This document shows positions 45,770 through 54,978 of a DNA stretch of 64,000 nucleotides, in pieces. The position numbers and the translations under genes are program-made. The first letter of the stretch is position 1. Every line of letters starts with the position of its first letter. Under the pieces are notes generated by a model that was not told the DNA's origin, did no database searches, and saw only the letters and a list, made by a program, of their open reading frames with translations. Location: positions 5,001 through 69,000 of the forward strand of contig LYSZ01000003.1 of NCBI GenBank assembly GCA_001657385.1, given 5' to 3'. Source of the stretch: Parvularcula sp. BBD 1991-13 (lineage in GTDB: Bacteria > Pseudomonadota > Alphaproteobacteria > Caulobacterales > Parvularculaceae).

Positions 45770-48700
45770 TTAGTACAGCATATATTCGCAGCGGTCGCCG
45801 CTGTTGCCTTCACCAAGGCTGTCAAGGCCGAAGGTTGACGGCTTGCACAGAAGATCGCCAGCCAGACGTTCCTGAAGATAGTGGCGCTTCTGCGTCATTT
45901 CCTCCACATAGACGAAAACATATCGCGCGCCCTCGCCCGCCCGGCAAAACTCGCCGTTCATCGCGCAGACGACGCTGCGGCGCAACTCACTCCGCGGGAC
46001 GATGTTACTATTGGTGTTGTGATCCGGCGCATAGGACGTGCCGCCCGTTTCGCGCCGCGCAAAGCAGCGATAGTCAACGCTTTCCTCCCCGAGCGGATCA
46101 TATCCGAACGATTTCGGATCGCAGGCGACGCCGGCGGAAATGCGCTTATACGTCGCCGCCCACCGTCCCGCCGCCCCGCGGGCGAACAACGCCACGTCAT
46201 GGGGGACAGAGAATTTGCACCCCTCCTCATGACACGGAACATAGCCGCCATTCACCGGCGCCACGGGCTTCGCCGCGTAGCAATATTTGACGACCCCGTA
46301 AATCGGGTCAGGAAATCCGTCGGGCCGGTGGCACGTACCGCCCATCGTCGAATAATGCGTGATGAACCCAAGGCTCGTGTCAACGCCGCCGGATGTTCTG
46401 TAAATGCCATAATAAATCGGCGTTGACGGCGGCATCGCCGGCATCTGCTCGCCGACGCTCCACATCTTGTACTTGCTGAACGTCTCGGGAAAACCGTCCA
46501 GAATGCGCCCGGCATTCGGCCGGTTCGATTTTGCGAGGTAACACGACTTTTCAATCCCGCGGGTCGGATCGGGAACGCCGGGCGGCAACCGGCAAGTGAA
46601 CTGGGTCACAAAGGAGCCGTCGGGCATGTACACCGCACCAACCATTTCCTTGACGCGCAAATATACGCCCGACCAGTTGTTGATGCCCTGATAATCCGGC
46701 GTTCCGTCCACGACGCCGATCGTGCTGCCGGGCTCAATGAAGTTTTCAGTCGGAAAGCGGCGCGCGCCGTAATAAACCCAGCTATCGGGGTCAAGCGCCT
46801 CATGGACGGTCTCGAGCACCGAGGCGGCCGCCGTCGTGTGAAAATGCGTGTGCGGAAAGGCGGTGATATCCGGGTCCGGACTTACCCGCATCGGATAACA
46901 GGCCTTCTGATCGTCCCAGCTCGGGTCCTCGGTGCCCACCGGGCGGCATCTGTTATCCGTCAGTTGATCCTGCCTGATATATTCGCCGCGCCAGCGTCCG
47001 AGATAGTCATGTGCAGTGCGGAAGTAAAACGCCGCCCGTCGCTTAACCGGGATCGGGTCGCTGTAGGGAGCCGCCCAGACGGTGGTGAATTCCCTCGGAA
47101 AGACAGTGTCGAAGAGAATTGGGGTCGTGTAGCAGCGTTTCTTGACCCCTTGGAGCGGGTCCGTCATCGCCGCATTGGTGCAATCGACCCAGCGGCGGCT
47201 GCCCGGCTGGGCGGCAAAAAGATCCTTATACTTCCAGGTCTCGCCGGCCCCGTAAAAGACGCGCCGGTGGTGATAGGTGGCGACGCCCGGATCGCAGGCG
47301 CCGTTTTCGGGACACTGATAATGCGCCCCCGGCGGCGCCCTGTCGGCGGTCATCAGCCCGTTGACGCCATGCTCGTGAAAATCCTGCTTTTCAACCAGCG
47401 GCGGGTTGACGGGGATGAGACGGACCTCGGCGGGCTGGCTGGTGAGATAGTATCCGTTCAGACTGACCGCGAGATATTGCTGGCCGCCGTCAGGCGCTTT
47501 CGTCGTGATGGAGACGATCTTGAAACCGTTTTCCTCGCGATGGGTTTCGATGCGCCAGGTGGCTTTGTCGCTCTGGCCGTGGGGCACGCTGTGAACGGGA
47601 AAGTACGCAACGGCGCCGTTGCTCGTCCCCAGCGCCTCCGCGCCGTCGGCCTTGATCAAAACAATGTCGGTTTCGTCGAGGGCGACAAGGGCGTGAATAT
47701 CCTCGCGCAGGTTCAGCGGGGCGGGATGCGTCGGCGGCGATGAATTCGGGTCCGCCCCGGGCCTTAGGGTTCCCGAATGGTCATAGATGAAATAGAGCCC
47801 GTCCGGACCGGCGAGGCTTTGCGCGCCGCCTTGCAGGTCATAATCGTCATTGACGAAGGGCGCGGCGAGCACGTCCGCCACGTTCGAGCCCCGTGGTCCG
47901 TGATATCCTGACTGAGCCCTCAGCTGTCGGATCATATTGGCGGGATCATCAGTGGTAATCACGTTGAACTGTCCGATCCAGCTCCAGGAGGCGCGGTAAT
48001 CGGTCTCTTCACTGACAGTGTTTTTCTCCGCCGAGGCGTTCGACACGCGCGTCGAGTTAAGCGCATCCGTCAAGGCGAAGCAGCACGATCCGTCGGTGCG
48101 CGGAAACCAGCGCTCCGCAAGCCCCATGTCGTATTTTCCGTATCCGCCGGCCTGATATTCCAGCGCGTTCCAGTAATATTGCGGCAGGGTGTGAAATCCC
48201 GCAAGACGAACGTCGGACGTTGCAAAGGCGCCGTTGAGGGCGTTGAAAATCTCTTGCGTCGGCGCGCCCTGATATTTGTGATTGAGTTCGATGCCGATAC
48301 AGCCGTCATATTCCGCTCCCTTTTTGCAGAATGTACTCGTAATGGCCGCCATATCAGGGGTTGCGGATAAAGCGCCCACCATGTCGGCGCCGCCGACATT
48401 GAAGTAGACGAGCCCTTTTGAGCTCAAGCGTGGGTCCGGATCGTCTTTATGATTTTCGCGATAGGTTTCGAGCGTTTTCTGGGTTATTTTCAGCCCAACC
48501 GTATCCAGGAAAGAATTGCCGGTTTGGAAATCCGCTCGCGCCTGTTCCAGATCGATGATCGCCGCCTCAAGTCCGCTCACATCCTTGATATCCAGCCACA
48601 CCATCATCGGCGTGTCGCGGCTGGCCATGTAGTATAGCGCCTGATAGAGGCTGAGTTGCTTGTCGCTCGACGCTGGCAGGGTATTGTTGAACTGGTCCGT

Positions 48701-49357
48701 CAGCTGATAATTCTGAAAAGACGACCAGTCTAGCTTGCTTCGGTTGCCATTATCGGGCGTTCCGTTGCTTTCCTTGTTCACCATGAAGGGCCAGTTGGTA
48801 TTCTTGAAATAGTTAAGGGCGTTGAGGGGAAAGCGCAGAGCGTCGAACGGGTTGAAGGCGCCGCCTGCGCCCGGATCGCGCGCCTCGCGACCCAGCGTAA
48901 CGTCATGGCCAAGCACGGCGACGCCATCGGACGACACCTTGATGTCCAGTTCGATGCCGTCTGCGCCCGCGTCATAGGCGCGCTGAATAGCGGTAAGACC
49001 GTTTTCTGCAAAGCCGGGCTCGGTATGCTGTCCGCGATGGGCGATCACGAAACTGAATTTTGCAAGATCCTCATCGGCGACCCCGTGAATGGATTCGCCC
49101 TTCATCGCCTTGGCCACGAGGACCGGGTCGAGATGCATCACATATCTGTTCTTGACGAACGTGCCTGGCGACAGGCTGTCGATGACGGCGCTTTCTTCGG
49201 TGAAGCGGTTCTCTCCCGGCGCGATGGCGGCGTTCGCCCCTATCACCGACAAGGCGCCGACGGCCCCCGCCAGCGCGAGGTGGCGAATGGCGCTCGCCCC
49301 GCCCGCGCGTGATTTGCGGCGGCGCCCAGCGCGCCACCCTAAAATGTCAAATTTCAT
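45770..49357 (-). CDS. Secreted glycerophosphodiester phosphodiesterase with six Cys-bracketed C-terminal repeats
   Basis: 1195 residues. A twin-Arg/Lys-rich N terminus and hydrophobic segment (about 23-45) look like a signal peptide. The GDPD domain (about 100-480) has the catalytic set His107 (AHRGQ), Glu136/Asp138 (ELDIK) and His151 (GHD). Residues 480-680 are unassigned. The last 480 residues hold six similar units, each ending in a cysteine pair: 726/742, 804/820, 922/939, 1009/1026, 1079/1098 and 1171/1190, mostly with DP and G between the cysteines. Disulfide-stabilised binding modules are likely. AAAGGGG precedes the ATG. A probable ROK site lies upstream. Confidence 0.75.
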   Translation of the reverse strand: MKFDILGWRAGRRRKSRAGGASAIRHLALAGAVGALSVIGANAAIAPGENRFTEESAVIDSLSPGTFVKNRYVMHLDPVLVAKAMKGESIHGVADEDLAKFSFVIAHRGQHTEPGFAENGLTAIQRAYDAGADGIELDIKVSSDGVAVLGHDVTLGREARDPGAGGAFNPFDALRFPLNALNYFKNTNWPFMVNKESNGTPDNGNRSKLDWSSFQNYQLTDQFNNTLPASSDKQLSLYQALYYMASRDTPMMVWLDIKDVSGLEAAIIDLEQARADFQTGNSFLDTVGLKITQKTLETYRENHKDDPDPRLSSKGLVYFNVGGADMVGALSATPDMAAITSTFCKKGAEYDGCIGIELNHKYQGAPTQEIFNALNGAFATSDVRLAGFHTLPQYYWNALEYQAGGYGKYDMGLAERWFPRTDGSCCFALTDALNSTRVSNASAEKNTVSEETDYRASWSWIGQFNVITTDDPANMIRQLRAQSGYHGPRGSNVADVLAAPFVNDDYDLQGGAQSLAGPDGLYFIYDHSGTLRPGADPNSSPPTHPAPLNLREDIHALVALDETDIVLIKADGAEALGTSNGAVAYFPVHSVPHGQSDKATWRIETHREENGFKIVSITTKAPDGGQQYLAVSLNGYYLTSQPAEVRLIPVNPPLVEKQDFHEHGVNGLMTADRAPPGAHYQCPENGACDPGVATYHHRRVFYGAGETWKYKDLFAAQPGSRRWVDCTNAAMTDPLQGVKKRCYTTPILFDTVFPREFTTVWAAPYSDPIPVKRRAAFYFRTAHDYLGRWRGEYIRQDQLTDNRCRPVGTEDPSWDDQKACYPMRVSPDPDITAFPHTHFHTTAAASVLETVHEALDPDSWVYYGARRFPTENFIEPGSTIGVVDGTPDYQGINNWSGVYLRVKEMVGAVYMPDGSFVTQFTCRLPPGVPDPTRGIEKSCYLAKSNRPNAGRILDGFPETFSKYKMWSVGEQMPAMPPSTPIYYGIYRTSGGVDTSLGFITHYSTMGGTCHRPDGFPDPIYGVVKYCYAAKPVAPVNGGYVPCHEEGCKFSVPHDVALFARGAAGRWAATYKRISAGVACDPKSFGYDPLGEESVDYRCFARRETGGTSYAPDHNTNSNIVPRSELRRSVVCAMNGEFCRAGEGARYVFVYVEEMTQKRHYLQERLAGDLLCKPSTFGLDSLGEGNSGDRCEYMLY

Positions 49358-49422
49358 GAGTACCCCTTTCAGAAAGGCCCGTTCGCATCCGCGACGCGGG
49401 CGGTTTGACGCAGATCAGTATA

Positions 49423-49449
49423 TTAAATTCGCTGCGCAGCGTAATTAAA
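49423..49449. promoter_or_regulatory. Probable ROK-regulator operator, copy 1
   Basis: TTAAATTCGCTGCGCAGCG plus AT-rich TAATTAAA forms a dyad centred on the perfect 12-bp palindrome CGCTGCGCAGCG (49430-49441). It lies 66-92 bases before the phosphodiesterase start. It matches the site at 52095-52121 at 20 of 27 positions. Confidence 0.65.
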
Positions 49450-49512
49450 ACTAATATGAATTTTTTTCGTCTCGCCCCGCCCCGGACAGCAGACAGCAGC
49501 GGCGCAAAAACG

Positions 49513-50826
49513 TCAGGCGCGCCTCGCCGTCAGCGGCAAGATCGATGCAAGCATAGCCGCGGCGAACATGGCGAAAACACAATACTGGAACAGGACGGCC
49601 CGCTCAGGGCTCGCCACGTCTCCGGGGGCGTAGCCGGACATGCTGAGAACCGCGCCGACGGCTAATGAGGCGACGCCGATAGCTGTTTTCACGGACAGGC
49701 TGAAAAACGCCATGACGGCGGCTTCGCTTCGCCGTCCAAGCTGCGGCGCCGCCTCGTCTATGACAGACGCGGCCATGGCCCAGCGCAGGGTGTTGAGACC
49801 CCCGGCGCACAGGCCGAAGAAACCGCAGGCGACAAGAAACACATATGGCGCGTCATAGACGAGGTATGCCGGACCGGCGGCGATGCAGGCGAGCGCCGCG
49901 GCGCGCAGGCTCGGCCGGATCGACGTCCTGGCGGCGATCCCCCCCCAGAACGCCACCCCGGCCGCCTGAGCCAGCAGATAGGTCGTAATCGCATCGGCGA
50001 ACCATGCGGCGTCGCCGAGAATGAACCGCGCATAATAGACGATCGCGCCCGTGAAAACGGCCATGGCGAATGTCGAAAGGAAGATATGGGCGGCCATCGC
50101 AAGGATGGCGGGACAGCGCGTCAGCGCGACGAGGGACAGCCTGCGCGCCTGCGCCGTCGCCGGCGCACGATCCCAGCGGGCGACGGACCGCGCGCCCAAG
50201 GCAAGGGCCGCCGCCGCAACCGGCCCCGCCGCTGTCGCCGCGATCAGGATGCGCGCGCCTTCGCTGAACGGCGCGGCGTCGGAAAAAACCCACGCCGTGC
50301 TTGCAGAAACCCCCACCGCCGCAACGGTGGCCATGAGCTTGCGCGCGGCCGCCCCCTCGATGCGCAGTTGATCGGTCAGCGACACCCGGGCGAAAAGCGC
50401 ATTGTCCGGTATGTCGATGAAGGTGAAAGCCGTCCGGTAGAGGAGAAGAAAGATCAGGAACACGGCGACGCCGCCGGCCCCTTCGATGAATTGAGCGGCG
50501 AAGATCATCGGCAGCAACAACGCCGCCGCCGGCGCCGCCCACATGATCATGCGGCCGTAGGCTCTGGGCAAGACCGGCGATCGCTCGATGAGGGCGCCGA
50601 CGATCGGGTCCGACACCGCGTCCCAGACGAGAGTCGCCAGTATAATGGCGCCGGCGAAGGCCGGTTCAAGCCCTAGGGTGTCGGTCGCAAACACAAGGCA
50701 CAGAATGTCGGCGAGCGTCCAGAACGTCGACTTGCCGAAATTTGTCGTGGAAAAAGCGACCAGCACGGGCCGCGACAAGACGTCAGGCGCCGCCTTGGCC
50801 TTCTCCCCCGCCCCCAAGCTTTGCAT
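49513..50826 (-). CDS. MFS transporter, GPH (sugar:cation symporter) family
   Basis: 437 residues, about twelve membrane segments. The loop after TM2, LVWDAVSDPIVGALIERS, and the following GR are typical of the MelB-like glycoside-pentoside-hexuronide family. It imports a sugar or sugar-like compound with a cation. It lies 36 bases behind the ROK regulator gene on the same strand, and the product of the flanking phosphodiesterase or EEP hydrolase may be its substrate. The ATG at 50826 has GGGGCGGGGG directly upstream. Confidence 0.82.
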   Translation of the reverse strand: MQSLGAGEKAKAAPDVLSRPVLVAFSTTNFGKSTFWTLADILCLVFATDTLGLEPAFAGAIILATLVWDAVSDPIVGALIERSPVLPRAYGRMIMWAAPAAALLLPMIFAAQFIEGAGGVAVFLIFLLLYRTAFTFIDIPDNALFARVSLTDQLRIEGAAARKLMATVAAVGVSASTAWVFSDAAPFSEGARILIAATAAGPVAAAALALGARSVARWDRAPATAQARRLSLVALTRCPAILAMAAHIFLSTFAMAVFTGAIVYYARFILGDAAWFADAITTYLLAQAAGVAFWGGIAARTSIRPSLRAAALACIAAGPAYLVYDAPYVFLVACGFFGLCAGGLNTLRWAMAASVIDEAAPQLGRRSEAAVMAFFSLSVKTAIGVASLAVGAVLSMSGYAPGDVASPERAVLFQYCVFAMFAAAMLASILPLTARRA

Positions 50827-50862
50827 CCCCCGCCCCAACCGTCTGCGCGCTGCGCTTAAAAG

Positions 50863-52011
50863 TTAGCCCGAACGCGCGTAACGTCGTCCGTTGATGAGAT
50901 TGTCCGACGGATGGCGCCCATGGTCGCTGAAGAATTCCCTGAAAAACACAACCGACGCCGCCCCGACGATGCCCGCATTAGCGCCAAGCCCTGACGCGCG
51001 CAAGGCGGGCTTGGCGAGCGGCGCATCGGCGCAAAAAAGATCCGTGTCGATAATGGCGGCGATCTCCTGCAAAAAGGAAGGCGGCAGCCGGCCGCCGATG
51101 ACAACGCCGTCCGGGTCGAACAGGCGCGCCACGCGGGTCAGCGCATCCTGCAACTGGGTTCCGGCGCGGTAAATCCACGGCCTGACGCCTGGCAGGTCCA
51201 GCGCATCGGGCCGTTCCAGTTCGTTGAAATCGCGGATGCGCAGCCCCTCGCGCGCCAGCGTGTCGAACAGATCATGCCCGGACGGACGCGGATGGCTCGG
51301 CGGGAAAAAGGAGTGCACGCCGCCCGCATTGCCGTGCCGTCCGCGATAAAGCTGGCCGTCCAGAATAACGCCGCCGCCGATTCCGTGACAGACGAAGACG
51401 GAAAAAAACGTGTCGAACTCGAGGCCGCATCCATGCACACGCTCGCCGAGGGCAGATGCGTTACAGTCGTTTTCGATAAAGACCGGCAGCTCTTCACCGC
51501 TCTGAAACACGGTTTGCAGGTCGATCTTGTTCAAATGCGGGAAATAGGGATGGGCGCGGATAAAACGCGTTTCGCGGGAAAAATCGCCCGGCACGGCGAT
51601 GCCGATGCCCAAGGGCGCCGCGCGGCGGGTCGCGATAATCGCCTCAATGCCGCTGCGGAACGCCCCGGAGATCACCTCAGGCGTCGCAACATTATAGGTG
51701 CGGCGCTCCACGGCCAGCAGCTCGCCGCCGAGATTGACCAGTCCGACATCGAGATAGGTGTGGGAAAAGCTGACGCCGAACGCATGGGCCGCGTCCTTTT
51801 CAATCGTGAGGGGGCGCGAGGGGCTGCCCCGCGACCCGTCGCGCGAGACGGTTTCCGCAACAAGGCGCCGCTCGGCCAGCGACTGAGTGATGCGCGTCAC
51901 CGAGCCCGTGGTCAGGCCGGTTTCCTGGGCGAGCTGAACACGCGAAATGGGCTGTTTTCTCCAGATCGCATCCCAAACACGCCTCTCATTTTGGCTCAGG
52001 CTTGTAAACAA
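50863..52011 (-). CDS. ROK family transcriptional regulator (TTG start)
   Basis: 382 residues. The N-terminal winged helix (about 5-65) contains ISRVQLAQETGLTTGSVTRI in outline. The ROK sugar-kinase-like part has ENDCNASALGE with the catalytic-type Asp and GIGGGVILDGQLYRG. The zinc motif CxCGxxGCxE is missing: the region reads HSFFPPSHPRPSGHD. So it is a regulator, not an active kinase, and its structural zinc site has changed. The TTG at 52011 has GGGAGG seven bases upstream. It heads a two-gene operon with the GPH transporter and diverges from the receptor gene. Confidence 0.85.
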   Translation of the reverse strand: MFTSLSQNERRVWDAIWRKQPISRVQLAQETGLTTGSVTRITQSLAERRLVAETVSRDGSRGSPSRPLTIEKDAAHAFGVSFSHTYLDVGLVNLGGELLAVERRTYNVATPEVISGAFRSGIEAIIATRRAAPLGIGIAVPGDFSRETRFIRAHPYFPHLNKIDLQTVFQSGEELPVFIENDCNASALGERVHGCGLEFDTFFSVFVCHGIGGGVILDGQLYRGRHGNAGGVHSFFPPSHPRPSGHDLFDTLAREGLRIRDFNELERPDALDLPGVRPWIYRAGTQLQDALTRVARLFDPDGVVIGGRLPPSFLQEIAAIIDTDLFCADAPLAKPALRASGLGANAGIVGAASVVFFREFFSDHGRHPSDNLINGRRYARSG

Positions 52012-52094
52012 TTCAATCCTCCCGGATGAGCTAACATGCCCGAATTTCAGAGGATTTTGAAGTGATCTTTCGTCTATCGGCGTGTCATAGAACT

Positions 52095-52121
52095 TTCATT
52101 TGTCTGCGCAACGAAAATAAA
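52095..52121. promoter_or_regulatory. Probable ROK-regulator operator, copy 2
   Basis: TTCATTTGTCTGCGCAACG followed by AAAATAAA shares the CTGCGCA core and AT-rich flanks with the site at 49423-49449. It lies in the 162-bp region between the divergent ROK and receptor genes and so could act on both. Confidence 0.65.
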
Positions 52122-52173
52122 TAACAAAATCGCGGGGCGCATTGGGCGGCCAGTTAATGCAGGGGTAACCACC

Positions 52174-54924
52174 ATGACGAACACATCGTTCCGCGCAGCG
52201 CGCGTAACGGGCGGGCGACATCTGTTTTCCGCATCGCTTTCACGGCAGGCGTCGATTCTCGCGCTGACCGCAAGCCTTGCGGTCAACGGGATCGCCGCCG
52301 CGCAATCAACCGCCAACGGCCAGACGCCGCTCGTCGCGGACGTCATCGTCGTTGAAGGCACGCGCGGCGCGCTCAACCGTGCGCTGACGGTCAAACGCGA
52401 GGACCTGAATTTCATCGACGCGATCGTCGCAGAGGACATCGCCCAGTTTCCGGACAACAACATCGCCGAGGCGCTGCAACGGGTTCCCGGCGTCACTATC
52501 AACCGGGACGACGGCGAAGGCCGCACCATCGTCGTACGCGGCTTCACGCCGAACTTCACGCGCGTCGAAATCAACGGCCTCACCGCGGTGACGACGCAGA
52601 ACTCCCGCAATTTCGACTTCGCCATCCTCGCGTCCGAACTGTTCTCGTCGGCGGAAGTGCGCAAATCCGCCTCAGCAAACTACGCCGAGGGAGGCCTTGC
52701 GGCCACCGTCAATCTGACGACGCCGAAACCCCTTGATTTCGACGACGTCGTCTTCGTCGTCTCCGGCGACGGCGCCTATGCGGAACAGGCGGACGAGTTG
52801 AACTCCCGCGCATCGCTGGTAGTCGCGAAGAACTGGAACGACGTGTTCGGCGTCGCGGCCTCCTTCGCTTATTCCGACCAGTCGCTTTTCCGCGAAGATT
52901 ACACCGTCGGCTCGTGGGACTTCGCCCGCGACTCCATTGCAAACAGCGCCGAGCCGGGACTGCCCGAAGAACTGCTGGACGCAAGATTTCCGCGCAACCC
53001 GCGCCGGCAATTGCTGGATCAGAACCGCGAACGGATCGGCGGCACGCTCGATATCCAGTTCCGCCCTTCCGACGCAGTCGAACTGATCCTGAGCGGCATT
53101 TATTCGGATTCAACCCGAAGCGGTCCCGAACTGCGCTTTGACTTCCTCGAACTCGAAGGCGGCCTCACCAATCCGCGTGATTTCGTCATCGACAACGGCC
53201 GCGTCGTCGCCGGCGTTTTCGACAGCGCCCAGCCCCGCGTCTACTCCCAGTTTTTGGACCTCAACGACTCGTTTGCGCAAGTCGCTTTCGACAGCCGCGT
53301 CAATCTGACCGAGACGCTCCGGGCGACGGCGAAGGTCGGTTATTCACGCGCGGAAGCCGAGACCCTTTCAGACTTCTGGAGCTTCGGCGTTTTCGGAACA
53401 GGCTCGTTCCAACTGGAAGGCGACTACATCATCCCGTCGTTTATTCCTGATAATGACAATGACGGCGTTCCGGATAATGACGGATCGGCGATTGATTTCA
53501 GCGACCCGACGAATTTCGTGAACTGGCGCTTCTTCTCCGGCGCGCGCGTCCTTCAGGTGAACGACGAATGGTCGTTTGAGGGAGCGCTTGAGCAGGACTT
53601 TGAGCAAACCCCGTTTCTTTCGGCGATCTCCGCCGGCGTGCGCTACGCCGACCGCGCCGCCGACAGGGAGCGCGGCGAGTTCGTCGCCCGGCCGAGCGAT
53701 CCCGGCAGCACCGCGCCCGCCGGCGGTCTCGGCGCCAACCCCAGCATCCAGACTCTTGTTCCCTGGAACCTCAGCGGCGCGCCCGCAGCCTATCCGGACG
53801 ACATCTTCAGGATCAATAACGAGGCGGCGCTGTCGGTCTTCGGCGTGCCGGACTTTGTGCGGCCGGTCAACCCGCTGCAAAGCTTTCGCATCAGCGAGGA
53901 ATCCATCGCCGGCTTCGTGAAGGCCGATTTCGAGTTGGACCGCCTGCGCGGCGACGCAGGCGTTCGCGTCGTCAGCACAGATACAACTTCCTCCGGCGCT
54001 CGGAGTCTGCGCGGCATTGCGGCGATCGTCGGTGGCCAGACGGTCGACGACATCGAGGATGTGAGTTTCGAAAACAGCTACACGGAAGTTCTGCCGAGCA
54101 CGAACTGGCGCTACGCAGCGCGCGACGACCTGATCATTCGCGCCGCCGCGGGCAAGACCCTGACAAGGCCGGGCCTTGCCGACCTCTCTCCAGAATCGAC
54201 CATCGACATCGGGCGCGGCACAGGCCGCTCGGGCAATCCCGAGCTCGAGCCTTTCACCGCATGGAACTACGACGTCAGCGTTGAGTGGTACTTTGCGCCA
54301 GAAGCGCTGTTCGGCGTCTCGGTTTTCCATAAGGACATCGGCGCGCTGGTCGAAACCCTGACCGAGGACGTCATCCTCGACCTTCCGGGCACGCAAGGCG
54401 AGCCGCCCTCGCCCACGACAATTTCCCTCCAACGTCCGATAAACGGCGACTCCGCGCGCGTGACCGGCGTAGAAGTCATCGCCCAGGCGCCCTTCGCCTT
54501 TCTGCCCGGCCCGTTCGGCAATCTCGGCGGCGCATTCAATTACGCCTTCGCCGACAGTTCGGCCACCTTCGCCAATGAAGACGACGTCAGGTCCATCACC
54601 CTGCCGGGCCTTTCCAAACACAGCTTCAATGCGATCCTCTATTATCAGAACGACCGCATCGACACGCGGCTCGCCTATAACTGGCGCGACGACTATCTTG
54701 CGCAGACATTCGGCTCCGGCGGCCAGCCGATCTACCGCGACTCCTTCGGCCAACTCGACTTCTCGGTAAACTACAGGCTCCTCGACAGTCTGGAGCTTCG
54801 TTTCGAGGCGCTGAACCTGACCGACGAAGGGGTATTCGAGTACACGGATCAACGTGAAGATCTGCCGACGTCCTTTGCGGACAATGAGCGCATCTTCAAA
54901 TTCGGCCTTCGCTTCGAATATTGA
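52174..54924 (+). CDS. TonB-dependent receptor (Caulobacter-type)
   Basis: 916 residues. A signal peptide ends near AAAQS (about residue 45). The plug (about 55-180) has FPDNNIAEALQRVPGVTI, RTIVVRGFTPNFTRVEINGL in outline and SAEVRKSASANYAEGGLAATVNL, as in the TonB receptor group expanded in Caulobacter and Xanthomonas, which take up sugars and other nutrients. The barrel ends FKFGLRFEY. It is divergent from ROK-GPH transporter and followed 54 bases later by a secreted hydrolase, so it probably imports a product or substrate of that set. Confidence 0.9.
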   Translation: MTNTSFRAARVTGGRHLFSASLSRQASILALTASLAVNGIAAAQSTANGQTPLVADVIVVEGTRGALNRALTVKREDLNFIDAIVAEDIAQFPDNNIAEALQRVPGVTINRDDGEGRTIVVRGFTPNFTRVEINGLTAVTTQNSRNFDFAILASELFSSAEVRKSASANYAEGGLAATVNLTTPKPLDFDDVVFVVSGDGAYAEQADELNSRASLVVAKNWNDVFGVAASFAYSDQSLFREDYTVGSWDFARDSIANSAEPGLPEELLDARFPRNPRRQLLDQNRERIGGTLDIQFRPSDAVELILSGIYSDSTRSGPELRFDFLELEGGLTNPRDFVIDNGRVVAGVFDSAQPRVYSQFLDLNDSFAQVAFDSRVNLTETLRATAKVGYSRAEAETLSDFWSFGVFGTGSFQLEGDYIIPSFIPDNDNDGVPDNDGSAIDFSDPTNFVNWRFFSGARVLQVNDEWSFEGALEQDFEQTPFLSAISAGVRYADRAADRERGEFVARPSDPGSTAPAGGLGANPSIQTLVPWNLSGAPAAYPDDIFRINNEAALSVFGVPDFVRPVNPLQSFRISEESIAGFVKADFELDRLRGDAGVRVVSTDTTSSGARSLRGIAAIVGGQTVDDIEDVSFENSYTEVLPSTNWRYAARDDLIIRAAAGKTLTRPGLADLSPESTIDIGRGTGRSGNPELEPFTAWNYDVSVEWYFAPEALFGVSVFHKDIGALVETLTEDVILDLPGTQGEPPSPTTISLQRPINGDSARVTGVEVIAQAPFAFLPGPFGNLGGAFNYAFADSSATFANEDDVRSITLPGLSKHSFNAILYYQNDRIDTRLAYNWRDDYLAQTFGSGGQPIYRDSFGQLDFSVNYRLLDSLELRFEALNLTDEGVFEYTDQREDLPTSFADNERIFKFGLRFEY

Positions 54925-54978
54925 TCCGTCAGCCGCCCGGCGCAGCCCCCAACTGCGCCGGGCGGGTGGAGAACGCCC

